From: JBAWXE01 sp037144255 | GTDB lineage: Bacteria > Bacteroidota > Bacteroidia > Chitinophagales > Chitinophagaceae | NCBI GenBank assembly: GCA_037144255.1 | Contig: JBAWXE010000044.1 | Span: 1-21,258, forward strand | Direction: 5' to 3' | DNA: 21,258 nucleotides | In this document: positions 13,627-21,258 of the stretch, one piece after another | How positions within the stretch are numbered: position 1 is the first letter of the stretch | Layout: every line of letters starts with the position of its first letter | Program-made: the position numbers and the translations under genes | The notes under the pieces: generated by a model | Told to the model about the DNA's origin: nothing | The model's input: the letters and a program-made list of their open reading frames with translations, nothing else | Database searches by the model: none

Positions 13627-14520
13627 TTATTTAATTAGTTGTTGAATTATTTTCCACTCTTCTTTTGAAACTGGGAAATTCGTTCCTCTAGCTAGTTTAA
13701 TAATGCTCATGTTTTTTAAGACCTCATTATTCTTTAAATCAACTTTTAGCAATGGTTTGTGTAATAGGTTATCTATAATGCGCATTTTCACCCTTAGTCT
13801 TCTTTTTTCTTTCTCATCAGTATCTATCCAGTATTTTTTCTCCATTTCGTTTTCATATAATTCTGATGGTTCAGTTAGAATCTTAGTTATTGCATATATA
13901 CCACTTTCTTTCCCGGAAAGCCAAAGAATACCTACATCTCCAGTATGAATTTCTTCTAGATATCGATTGACCTGCCAATGCATTTCCTTATCTAAATCGC
14001 TATCTGAAAGAGCCCCTATTATATCATATCTCTTTGGATCAGCTTGGAATATCCACACTCTATTACCTTCTGCTAGATTCATTTTGGGTTCAATTATTTT
14101 ATCATCTTTTGGAGCCTCTGAAATAGTATGTTTCTTGCTATCAATAAACTTATATTTATACCTTTCAGCAATTTCATTTATGAGGTTAATACCTAACTCA
14201 TAACATTCTATTCCAATAGCTTCTAAAAATTTCTTTCTCTCTGCAGGGATAATATTTGCACATAAGACTAATTCAACTATGTCGGAATCATTTTCGGTTT
14301 TTAATAACCCATAATATTCCATAACTTGTCCAGATGCATCTCTTGATAAAATTCCACGTTTTACTTCTACAATTATTTTCCTCTTGTGTTTATCTGAGAA
14401 AATAATATCAGCATAACACCTACCAAGTTTTATTTGTTGTCCAATTAGTTTGAATCCTGATTTTGGAAAGAATTCATCAGGGTATTTGGCAATCAAGTTT
14501 TCTATGTCCTTTTCAAGCAT
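13627..14520 (-). CDS. PD-(D/E)XK nuclease fused to EVE domain, predicted modified-DNA restriction enzyme
   Basis: 297 residues in two parts. The N-terminal part (1-125) is a NucS/RecB-like nuclease: Glu7 in the first helix, Asp38 (CYADIIF), Glu52-Val-Lys54 (IIVEVKRG) and the QxxxY motif Gln65-Tyr69 together give a complete PD-(D/E)XK active site. The C-terminal part (about 152-290) starts NRVWIFQADPKRYDI and continues WQVNRYLEEIHTGDVGILWLSG and SGIYAITKI, a PUA-like EVE domain, a fold that reads modified bases. The fusion suggests cleavage of DNA carrying modified cytosines, as in type IV restriction, so anti-phage defence is inferred. Two sampled 60-base stretches are 27-30% GC, against about 50% for a stretch in ileS, suggesting transfer. 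No methyltransferase or McrB-like partner is adjacent. Confidence 0.82.
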   Translation of the reverse strand: MLEKDIENLIAKYPDEFFPKSGFKLIGQQIKLGRCYADIIFSDKHKRKIIVEVKRGILSRDASGQVMEYYGLLKTENDSDIVELVLCANIIPAERKKFLEAIGIECYELGINLINEIAERYKYKFIDSKKHTISEAPKDDKIIEPKMNLAEGNRVWIFQADPKRYDIIGALSDSDLDKEMHWQVNRYLEEIHTGDVGILWLSGKESGIYAITKILTEPSELYENEMEKKYWIDTDEKEKRRLRVKMRIIDNLLHKPLLKVDLKNNEVLKNMSIIKLARGTNFPVSKEEWKIIQQLIK

Positions 14521-14656
14521 ACAATTTCTTTGTAAAGTGGTTTTACTAATTAATGACCTTAAGTAAAATACATCAAAATGATCGATGTTTATATTGTTAA
14601 ATAGTAGAACTCAGACATGTGAAAAACTATACAAATATCAGTTAGGCCGATATGTC

Positions 14657-14707
14657 ATCTAGCGATTACCCACAGCTTATTCCTCAAATGGAAATAAGTT
14701 GCTAGAT
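14657..14707. repeat. Copy A of a paired intergenic element, within a large inverted repeat
   Basis: The 31 bases at 14665-14695 match 17297-17326 with one substitution and one extra base. They are enclosed by 7-bp arms ATCTAGC (14657-14663) and GCTAGAT (14701-14707). Inside, CTTATTCC pairs with GGAAATAAG apart from one bulged base. It lies between the start of the EVE nuclease gene and the end of the 780-residue surface-protein gene, and could also act as a transcript-end structure, although no T tract follows. Confidence 0.7.
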
Positions 14708-14777
14708 AGTGATATTGTTTTACATATACACTAACCAGCATTTCCAGTCTGCATATATACACTTATTCAATCTGCTT

Positions 14778-17120
14778 TTATTCTCCGGTTTTTACAAGTT
14801 GAGATGTTTGTATTCTTTGCCCTGTAGATGGGTTGTATAATGATATGAAGTACAAGCCATTGGCTAGCGAAGAGATGTTCAGGTCTTGTATGTTGTGTTG
14901 TTCTATCAATAAATTTCCATCAATTCCGGTAACCCTCACATTTACTTTTTCTGATGATGCAATATGAACAGTTGTAGCAGCAGGGTTTGGATAAATCGAG
15001 ATAGTTGCCGGATGTTCTTTTACTGTAGTAATATATGTAGGTGTTGGGCATACATTTTCTATAATAGTAGTTACCTGATCGGTCATTACTACTGAATTGT
15101 CGTCAAAATATATGCCTGCCTCGTTAGTTATTATTGTACCTACGGAAACAGTTGTCTTTGGTTTTATCTTAAAGATGAACATCCCTGTACATGCGTCCTT
15201 GTGGCTGCTATCCAATAAATTAATATTGTCAAAATCGAATTTCAATACCCAGTTGCTACCATTAAATTGTTTGGATACAACAACATCGCTTGAACTCATG
15301 ACCATATTAAGACTATTAATGTCTAAATTGTTAGATATAGTATCCAGTACAACAATATGATGAGCGGTATCATTGCCCGTGTTCATGAACTGTACTGTAT
15401 ATGTCAATGTATCGCAAGTGAGGACATGTGAATCGGGGCTTACCCACATTTCATTAGGGTCGCAGCTGGCCTTTATTGTATCTACTCTGATCTTCACATT
15501 ATTCAATGTATCAACATCACCTCCGTAAGGCGTGATACAAAAATAAGACTGCACAGTATCTCCGGGCGTTAGTAATGCAGCTATAGGAGCCCATAATACA
15601 TAATGAAGGCTCAGCTGGGCGGGAGTGGATGAAGATGATAAATTGCTCAGGTTCCAAGTAATGGTACTATTGCCTGTAGCTACTCCGGGCAGTGTTATCT
15701 GCGTAGGGATAACTGCATATTTAGGACTATAATGCAAGGTCAATACTGCATTGGTAGATACGCAGTAGCTATTGCTTACATATATATCACCCCATTGGTC
15801 GTGTATACCGCTTACAGGTACGGTGGCATTTACGGATAGGTCAAAATCTGTTCCGGGGCCGCAGCTCATTCCGAAATATAAAGTAGGATTATTAACGGTG
15901 AGTGTATTTACTAATACACCAGATACCGGACAAGTATGCTCCAGGTTTCCGGGCATGGATAATATCTTGAAAGTATAGACAGTACCCAGTATGCCATGAG
16001 GATAATAATTAAAACCAGAACCTAGCGAAGATATGGTATCAATGGCTACACCGTTGGAATCGATCTCTGTGAGAAATGATTGAGGTACAAACCCTTCAGA
16101 TGCATTGTGAATACAGTCGTTATTGGCATCTAAATAGAATTTTACCGGAATTTGAGAGAGGGTGGTAAAAGTATTAGATATAGGAGCTATAGTATCATAT
16201 GCAATACCTAAACAAAGAGTAGTATTGTATGGGAAAACCGTTATGTTATAAGCAGTAGCACTGGTCAATGAATTTAAATGAAATGGCGGTGCAGCACCTA
16301 CAGCTACCACTGTACCATTGCCACATATGCTGCCTATAGTATAAATACTACCTGAATCGGGAGTACCCAACAATGGGCCATTACTGGCTACAATAAGATA
16401 GCCTGTAGGCAAAGGAGTAGCAGGTGTAAAGTTGACCGTAGCAGTAGTGGCATCGATAGCAGAAAAGTACAATGATGTAGGCTGTGCTAAAGGTGGATGA
16501 CAAGGAGACAAAGAACCCGTATCAGAAATACTAATATCATCGAGATACATGTTATTACCCTGTGTTGTAGACGAGGCGCCTGAAACACCTCTGAAAATAA
16601 TATAAGTAGTACCAGTGTATGTAGGTGGAATATATATTGAGTCTTTGCTCCAGCCGCTGAGAGTACCCGATATACGGTTGAACGTGCCTAATAAGGTGGG
16701 AGTACCTCCAACATTATCAGGAACAGTATTGGCATAAATTTGCATTCTATCATTAGTTGCAGCACCAGGATTGTGATACATCCAAAAACTTACCTTCATC
16801 GAAGTGCCGGGATATAGTGAAAGATTTAATGGAGGTGTGATGAGATTATTGCTGATAGGAATGTTTGTTTCATTTGAAAACTTAACAATATTAGGTGAGG
16901 ATGGTATACCTGTATTACAGTTAGGAGTTACTGAAGTAAGGGCAGATTCTATAGACCAACTTCCAATAGTTGTCCAGTTGCCTAATGGGGTAGGTGTGGA
17001 TTGCAGATAAGGGAAAGACCCAATAGTGTTCCATTGTTGCAGAAGGATATTTTGCGCTCTTGCGCTTTGGCACACACACAATACAACTATAAAAGTAAGT
17101 ACTAGCTCTATCTTCTTCAT
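14778..17120 (-). CDS. Large secreted surface protein with T9SS sorting domain
   Basis: 780 residues. The signal peptide ends near Ala22 (SARA-QN). Domains by eye: an N-terminal jelly-roll resembling cleaved-adhesin/MAM-type modules (about 24-205: WTTIGSWSIES, VSFWMYHNPG, YLDDISI); a fibronectin-III-like module (about 206-325: TATVNFTPATPLPTGYLI, AYNITVFPYN); a middle beta-rich region; a DUF11/CARDB-like module (about 555-690: CDPNEMWVSP, LTYTVQFMNTGNDTA, NEAGIYFDDN); and a type A T9SS sorting domain at about 708-780 (ISIYPNPAATTVHI, LANGLYFISLY, QLVKTGE). It is exported by Sec, then T9SS, and is probably cell-surface-attached as an adhesin or structural protein. It stands alone on its strand, with EVE and ileS as neighbours. 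Confidence 0.9.
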   Translation of the reverse strand: MKKIELVLTFIVVLCVCQSARAQNILLQQWNTIGSFPYLQSTPTPLGNWTTIGSWSIESALTSVTPNCNTGIPSSPNIVKFSNETNIPISNNLITPPLNLSLYPGTSMKVSFWMYHNPGAATNDRMQIYANTVPDNVGGTPTLLGTFNRISGTLSGWSKDSIYIPPTYTGTTYIIFRGVSGASSTTQGNNMYLDDISISDTGSLSPCHPPLAQPTSLYFSAIDATTATVNFTPATPLPTGYLIVASNGPLLGTPDSGSIYTIGSICGNGTVVAVGAAPPFHLNSLTSATAYNITVFPYNTTLCLGIAYDTIAPISNTFTTLSQIPVKFYLDANNDCIHNASEGFVPQSFLTEIDSNGVAIDTISSLGSGFNYYPHGILGTVYTFKILSMPGNLEHTCPVSGVLVNTLTVNNPTLYFGMSCGPGTDFDLSVNATVPVSGIHDQWGDIYVSNSYCVSTNAVLTLHYSPKYAVIPTQITLPGVATGNSTITWNLSNLSSSSTPAQLSLHYVLWAPIAALLTPGDTVQSYFCITPYGGDVDTLNNVKIRVDTIKASCDPNEMWVSPDSHVLTCDTLTYTVQFMNTGNDTAHHIVVLDTISNNLDINSLNMVMSSSDVVVSKQFNGSNWVLKFDFDNINLLDSSHKDACTGMFIFKIKPKTTVSVGTIITNEAGIYFDDNSVVMTDQVTTIIENVCPTPTYITTVKEHPATISIYPNPAATTVHIASSEKVNVRVTGIDGNLLIEQHNIQDLNISSLANGLYFISLYNPSTGQRIQTSQLVKTGE

Positions 17121-17176
17121 AAATAGGATTATTAGGGGTGTTACTTTATGATAATATATTATTGCAAATACTATGC

Positions 17177-17184
17177 CAAAAGTA
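17177..17184 (-). promoter_or_regulatory. -7 box of the surface-protein gene
   Basis: The minus strand reads TACTTTTG, a perfect TAnnTTTG, 56 bases before the ATG. The -33 region is T-rich (TTTT) rather than TTTG. A leader of roughly 45-50 bases is implied. Confidence 0.5.
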
Positions 17185-17293
17185 GTGCCTATTTAATGTT
17201 TTTATAAAAGTCAAGAATATAATATATCAGTAAGTATTTTGTATTGCTACAATATCAAGACAATGAGAAATGGTAATGGATAGGTTCTTTAGC

Positions 17294-17329
17294 ATCATTA
17301 CCCACAGCTTATCCCCAAATGGAAATGAT
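17294..17329. repeat. Copy B of the paired element, with DnaA-box-like doublet
   Basis: The 30 bases at 17297-17326 match the copy at 14665-14695. They contain two 9-mers, TTACCCACA (17298-17306) and TTATCCCCA (17309-17317), each one base off the DnaA box TTATNCACA, in the same orientation and 11 bp apart start to start. Arms ATCATT (17294-17299) and AATGAT (17324-17329) enclose the element. It ends 25 bases before the -7 box of ileS, an activator- or repressor-like position. Confidence 0.6.
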
Positions 17330-17354
17330 CTCGCGTAAATCGTAAAATTAATCC

Positions 17355-17362
17355 TACCTTTG
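17355..17362 (+). promoter_or_regulatory. -7 box of ileS
   Basis: TACCTTTG, a perfect TAnnTTTG, followed by C, 29 bases before the ileS ATG. No TTTG is present at the -33 position. The implied leader is about 20-25 bases, too short for a T-box or similar riboswitch. Confidence 0.55.
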
Positions 17363-17391
17363 CGCCTAATTTTTAGCTTGGGGCATAGTCT

Positions 17392-20300
17392 ATGTCGGAT
17401 AAATATAGGGAATACAAACAGTTACACATGCCAACCATCGAACAGGATTTCCTGAAGCGCTGGAAGGATAGCCATACTTTCAAAAAAAGTGTTGACATAC
17501 GTGAGGGTGCTACACCATTCGTTTTTTACGAGGGTCCGCCTAGTGCCAATGGTATGCCCGGCATACATCATGTTATTTCCCGTACGTTAAAAGATCTTGT
17601 TTGCCGTTATAAGACCATGCAGGGTTTTCAGGTAAAACGTAAAGCCGGCTGGGATACCCATGGCTTGCCTGTGGAGCTGGGCGTGGAAAAGGAACTGGGC
17701 ATTACCAAAGAAGATATAGGTAAAAAGATAAGTGTAGAAGACTATAATAAGAAGTGCCGCGAAGTGGTAATGCGCTACAAGCACAAGTGGGAAGAGATAA
17801 CCGAGAAAATGGGTTACTGGGTAGACATGAGCGACCCTTATGTGACCTTTGACAATAAGTATATAGAATCGTTGTGGTGGTGCCTGAAAACATTGTATGA
17901 GAAAAACCTACTGTACAAGAGTGTGAGCATACAGCCATATTCTCCTGCAGCGGGTACAGGTCTTAGCAGTCATGAGCTGAATCAGCCGGGTACTTATAAG
18001 GATGTAAAAGACACCACAGTAGTAGCTATGTTCAAGGCTACTAAAGATGCCAAATCGCAATTCCTGTTCGATGCAGCGAAAAGCAATGATGTATTCTTTA
18101 TGGCATGGACCACTACTCCTTGGACACTGCCTAGTAATTGCGGTCTGACAGTAGGTGAAAAAATAGACTATGTTTTAGTAAAGACCTTCAACCCTTATAC
18201 TAACCAACCATGTAATGTGGTACTGGCCAAAGCACTATTTGGAAAGTATTTTGATTTTGTTGAAGATATATATGGCCCTAATGGAGAGTTAACTTTGGGA
18301 GAAGGGATTTCTCAAAATCTCCCAGAGCTTGTAGTTAAGGGAAAAGTAACTCAGTGGGAAATTTTAAAAGAATTTAAAGGAAGTAAGATAGAAGGGTGCA
18401 GATATGAGCAACTGTTGCCATATGCAGGTAATACCCGCGAGATAGCCGGTGGAGACCCGTGGAGAGTAATAACAGGCGACTTTGTAACTACAGAAGATGG
18501 TACAGGTATAGTACATACCGCACCTGCTTTTGGTGCAGATGACTATCGTGTAGGAAAAAAGAATGATATAGGAATATTGATAATGGTAGACCGTGAAGGA
18601 AAGTTCACGGAATATATGGGAGAATTCAGCAATCGTTATGTAAAGAATTACAAAGACGATGCCGAATACAAGGATGTGGATGTGGACATAGCTGTGAAGT
18701 TGAAAACAGAAGGTCGTGCATTCAAAGTAGAAAAATACGAACATACCTACCCGCATTGCTGGCGTACAGATAAGCCGGTAATATATTACCCATTAGATGC
18801 ATGGTTCATACGTACTACCGCGGTAAAGGACCGTATGGTGGAACTGAACAAGAACATCTACTGGAAACCTAAGGCTACCGGAGAAGGACGTTTTGGTAAC
18901 TGGCTGGAGAATATGGTAGACTGGAATCTGAGCCGTAGCCGTTACTGGGGTACACCATTGCCTATATGGATGAGCGAAGACGGTACCGAAGTGAAGTGTA
19001 TAGGAAGTGTAGAAGAGCTGCTGGAAGAGATCAAAAAGGCTGATAAAGTACTGGGTACTAATCAGTTTGCAGATATAGATAATAAGAAGACAATCAATGA
19101 GTTTGGTCATGCAAACTACTACGATGCTTTAGACTTGCATAAGCCATTTGTAGACGATATAGTACTGGTATCTAATGATGGATATCCTATGCGCCGTGAG
19201 CCAGATCTGATAGATGTTTGGTTTGACAGTGGTGCAATGCCATATGCGCAAATACATTATCCGTTCGATAAAAAGAACGATATACATAAGAACTTCCCTG
19301 CCGACTTTATAGCCGAAGGGGTGGACCAAACTAGAGGTTGGTTCTATACATTGCACGCATTAGGAGTTATGTTATTTGATAGCGTGGCTTATAAAGCTGT
19401 GGTGTCAAACGGACTTGTGCTGGATAAGAATGGTAACAAAATGAGTAAGCGAGTGGGTAATGTAATAGACCCATTTGAGACCCTGGAAAAGTATAGTGCA
19501 GATGCTACCCGTTGGTACCTGATCACCAATGCCTCTCCTTGGGATAGTTTGAAATTTGACCAAGAGGGTATTAAGGAAGTACAACGTAAACATTTTGGTA
19601 CCTTATATAATACGTACCAGTTCTTTGCACTGTATGCCAATGTAGATGGTTTTACATTTAAAGAAAAACATATACCTGTAGCTCATCGTCCTGAAATAGA
19701 CCGTTGGATACTATCTTCTCTTAATTCGTTAGTGAAGGAAGTAACCCGTTTTATGGATGATTTTGAACCTACACAGGCTGGTCGTGCAATAGAATTGTTT
19801 GTAGATGAACACCTGAGTAACTGGTACGTGCGTTTATGTCGTCGCCGGTTTTGGAAAGGTGAATATGAGCAAGATAAGATCAGTGCCTACCAAACACTGT
19901 ACGAATGTTTAGATACATTGTCATTATTAATGGCACCTATCGCTCCATTCTTCTCAGATTGGTTATATCAAAATCTGAATGAAGTAACAGGAAAGAACAA
20001 GTCTGAATCTGTGCACTTGACCATATACCCAGTAGCTAATGAAGAGGTGATAGATATAGATCTGGAAGAGCGTATGCGTTTGGCGCAGGATATCTCATCG
20101 CTTATTTTGTCTATACGTAAGAAGGTGAACCTGAAAGTACGCCAGCCATTGCAGAAGATATTGATACCGGTGATGGATGGTAAAATGAAGGATCAGATAG
20201 AGAAAATAGAAGATCTAATAAAGAACGAAGTAAATATAAAAAAGATAGAGTATCTTACTGATACAGAAGGATTTATAAAAAAGAAGCTAAAGCCAAACTT

Positions 20301-20802
20301 TAAGACATTAGGAAGCCGAATGGGAGCTAAAATGAAAACAGTAGCTACTGCCATCGGTACCATGAATCAGCAAGACATCAGCACATTAGAAAAAGAAAAA
20401 AGCTTTGCACTGAGCATAGACGGTGATACCATATATGTAGGTATAGAGGATGTAGACATCATAGCGGAGGATATTCCGGGATGGTCGGTTGCCAATAAAG
20501 ACAACCTGACCGTGGCCTTAGATATTACTGTTACCCCTGACCTGCAGGATGAAGGAAATGCCAGAGAGCTGGTAAATCGCATTCAGCGTATCAGAAAAGA
20601 CAGTGGACTAGACCTAACCGACCGGATAGTGGTGGAGATAGAGAACCACGAGCCATTAAAAACAGCTATAATAAATTTCAATGATTATATTTGCACCGAA
20701 ATTTTGGCAGATAACATTGAAATAGTGCCTCAAATACAGTCCGGGACTGAGATAGAGGTGAATGAAGCAACTCTCAAAGTGTTAATATCTAAAAAAATGT
20801 AA
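17392..20802 (+). CDS. ileS: Isoleucyl-tRNA synthetase
   Basis: 1136 residues, the usual long form in Bacteroidota. It charges tRNA-Ile in the cytosol. The class I HIGH motif appears as GIHH (57-60, in SANGMPGIHHVISR) and the KMSKS loop as KMSKR (683-687, NGNKMSKRVGN). The inserted editing (CP1) domain shows TTTPWTLPSN (240-249) and GTGIVHTAPAFGADDY, which remove mischarged Val. FDSGAMPYAQ and GVDQTRGWFYTLHALG complete the catalytic core. The anticodon-binding domain follows (about 770-930, NWYVRLCRRRFWKGE), then the C-terminal extension. MSDKYREYKQL at the start matches relatives. KMSKR is typical of the eukaryote-like IleS clade. The basic ORF begins 3 bases after the stop, so the two are co-transcribed. 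Confidence 0.97.
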   Translation: MSDKYREYKQLHMPTIEQDFLKRWKDSHTFKKSVDIREGATPFVFYEGPPSANGMPGIHHVISRTLKDLVCRYKTMQGFQVKRKAGWDTHGLPVELGVEKELGITKEDIGKKISVEDYNKKCREVVMRYKHKWEEITEKMGYWVDMSDPYVTFDNKYIESLWWCLKTLYEKNLLYKSVSIQPYSPAAGTGLSSHELNQPGTYKDVKDTTVVAMFKATKDAKSQFLFDAAKSNDVFFMAWTTTPWTLPSNCGLTVGEKIDYVLVKTFNPYTNQPCNVVLAKALFGKYFDFVEDIYGPNGELTLGEGISQNLPELVVKGKVTQWEILKEFKGSKIEGCRYEQLLPYAGNTREIAGGDPWRVITGDFVTTEDGTGIVHTAPAFGADDYRVGKKNDIGILIMVDREGKFTEYMGEFSNRYVKNYKDDAEYKDVDVDIAVKLKTEGRAFKVEKYEHTYPHCWRTDKPVIYYPLDAWFIRTTAVKDRMVELNKNIYWKPKATGEGRFGNWLENMVDWNLSRSRYWGTPLPIWMSEDGTEVKCIGSVEELLEEIKKADKVLGTNQFADIDNKKTINEFGHANYYDALDLHKPFVDDIVLVSNDGYPMRREPDLIDVWFDSGAMPYAQIHYPFDKKNDIHKNFPADFIAEGVDQTRGWFYTLHALGVMLFDSVAYKAVVSNGLVLDKNGNKMSKRVGNVIDPFETLEKYSADATRWYLITNASPWDSLKFDQEGIKEVQRKHFGTLYNTYQFFALYANVDGFTFKEKHIPVAHRPEIDRWILSSLNSLVKEVTRFMDDFEPTQAGRAIELFVDEHLSNWYVRLCRRRFWKGEYEQDKISAYQTLYECLDTLSLLMAPIAPFFSDWLYQNLNEVTGKNKSESVHLTIYPVANEEVIDIDLEERMRLAQDISSLILSIRKKVNLKVRQPLQKILIPVMDGKMKDQIEKIEDLIKNEVNIKKIEYLTDTEGFIKKKLKPNFKTLGSRMGAKMKTVATAIGTMNQQDISTLEKEKSFALSIDGDTIYVGIEDVDIIAEDIPGWSVANKDNLTVALDITVTPDLQDEGNARELVNRIQRIRKDSGLDLTDRIVVEIENHEPLKTAIINFNDYICTEILADNIEIVPQIQSGTEIEVNEATLKVLISKKM

Positions 20803-20805
20803 GCT

Positions 20806-21258
20806 ATGGCCACTACAAAAAAACCGGCTGCTAAGCCAGTTAAGAATGCAAAAGGATCTGCATCAGGCTCAAAAAAACCTGCACCGGCAAAGAAGGCCGT
20901 AGCGTCAAAACCCGTTGCTAAGAATGCGACACCCGTGAAAGGGTCTAAAAAACCTGTAGTTACTGTGAAAAAAGCAGCCCCTGCCAAAAAGGCTGCGCCA
21001 GCTAAAAAAGTGGTTCCACCGGCGAAAAAAATAATATCGAAAACACCAACTACATTGAAAAAGACAAGTAATAAAAGTGAGCCGGTAAAGAAAGCTCCTG
21101 TAAATAAAGTAGCTCCTGCAAAAAAAGCAGCTGTAGCACCTGTGAAGAAAGCTCCTGTAAAAGCAGCCCCTGCAAAAGCTGCTCCTGCTAAGAAAGCTGA
21201 ACCAGCTAAAAAAGCACCTGTTAAAGCAGCAGCTAAAAAGGCTGAACCTGCTAAGAAA
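20806..21258 (+). CDS. Histone-H1-like Lys/Ala/Pro-rich protein, 3' end missing; probable N-terminal tail of a DksA/TraR-type regulator
   Basis: An ATG 3 bases after the ileS stop opens a frame with no stop to the window end (151 codons). The product begins MATTKKPAAKPVKNAKG and is almost entirely Lys, Ala, Pro and Val, in loose PAKKA / APVKKAP / KKAEPAKK repeats like the tails of histone H1 and of bacterial H1-like proteins. It is strongly basic and disordered, suited to binding DNA or RNA. In many Bacteroidota a DksA/TraR zinc-finger gene, often with such a tail, follows ileS, with lspA next. I therefore predict a C-terminal DksA domain beyond the window; the visible part alone cannot prove it. 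A stand-alone H1-like nucleoid protein is the alternative. Confidence 0.8.
   Translation, partial: MATTKKPAAKPVKNAKGSASGSKKPAPAKKAVASKPVAKNATPVKGSKKPVVTVKKAAPAKKAAPAKKVVPPAKKIISKTPTTLKKTSNKSEPVKKAPVNKVAPAKKAAVAPVKKAPVKAAPAKAAPAKKAEPAKKAPVKAAAKKAEPAKK
21086..21258 (+). repeat. Degenerate in-frame repeats coding APAKKA / APVKKA
   Basis: Within the basic ORF, units such as GCTCCTGTAAA and CCTGCTAAGAAA recur at short, variable, in-frame spacing to the window end. Such tracts change length easily by slippage. Confidence 0.7.

Noticed and set aside
14665..17326. Attachment sites of an integrative element
   Set aside because: No integrase or recombinase gene lies between or beside the repeats, and the enclosed gene is an ordinary T9SS surface protein; kept only as paired repeats.
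17121..17391. T-box or other riboswitch upstream of ileS
   Set aside because: The promoter -7 box lies 29 bases before the ATG, leaving no room for a structured leader, and no T-box sequence is visible.
20730..20987. 85-codon Ala/Phe-rich ORF antisense to the end of ileS and the basic ORF
   Set aside because: It mirrors the Lys/Ala/Pro codons of the forward gene, which has an ATG in perfect operon position.

Overview
The window looks like chromosomal DNA of a Bacteroidota bacterium, most likely Chitinophagales or a related order. Four things support this. Two secreted proteins carry C-terminal type IX secretion (T9SS) sorting domains. Several intergenic regions hold the phylum-specific -7 promoter box TAnnTTTG, one of them with a TTTG -33 box at the right spacing. 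Shine-Dalgarno sites are scarce. An ileS gene is followed by a Lys/Ala/Pro-rich ORF in the place where Bacteroidota usually carry a DksA-type regulator. I saw no rRNA, tRNA, transposase, integrase or CRISPR array.

Left part (1-7033): the 3' end of a THUMP/RlmL-type RNA methyltransferase meets, tail to tail, a translationally coupled pair (a secreted protein with two OmpA-like domains, then a HEAT-repeat protein). Upstream of that pair is a membrane-anchored diheme cytochrome c with a strong hairpin terminator. Then come the disaggregase gene clpB with its own SD and a textbook terminator, a small lipoprotein gene, and a DUF486 membrane protein.

Middle part (7036-13219): a secreted seven-repeat, propeller-like T9SS protein; an MFS exporter; divergently, a MacB/FtsX-type ABC permease in an operon with a PyrR-like phosphoribosyltransferase, followed by an isoaspartyl peptidase/asparaginase; and convergently a secreted histidine phosphatase. 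Genes are tightly packed, and convergent stop codons abut or overlap.

Accessory-looking part (13220-17391): a 407-base gap contains ten units of an 11-bp tandem repeat and a full-consensus leftward promoter. Next is an AT-rich gene for a PD-(D/E)XK nuclease fused to an EVE domain (a predicted modified-DNA restriction enzyme), and then a 780-residue T9SS surface protein. A roughly 30-bp element is found twice, on either side of the surface-protein gene. One copy contains two 9-mers resembling DnaA boxes and lies just upstream of the ileS promoter.

Right part (17392-21258): ileS, with a KMSKR signature, followed 3 bases later by the start of a histone-H1-like basic ORF that runs off the window. 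By position its C-terminus is predicted to be a DksA/TraR zinc finger. The most interesting stretch is 13220-17330: phased repeat array, strong promoter, EVE nuclease and paired repeat elements.
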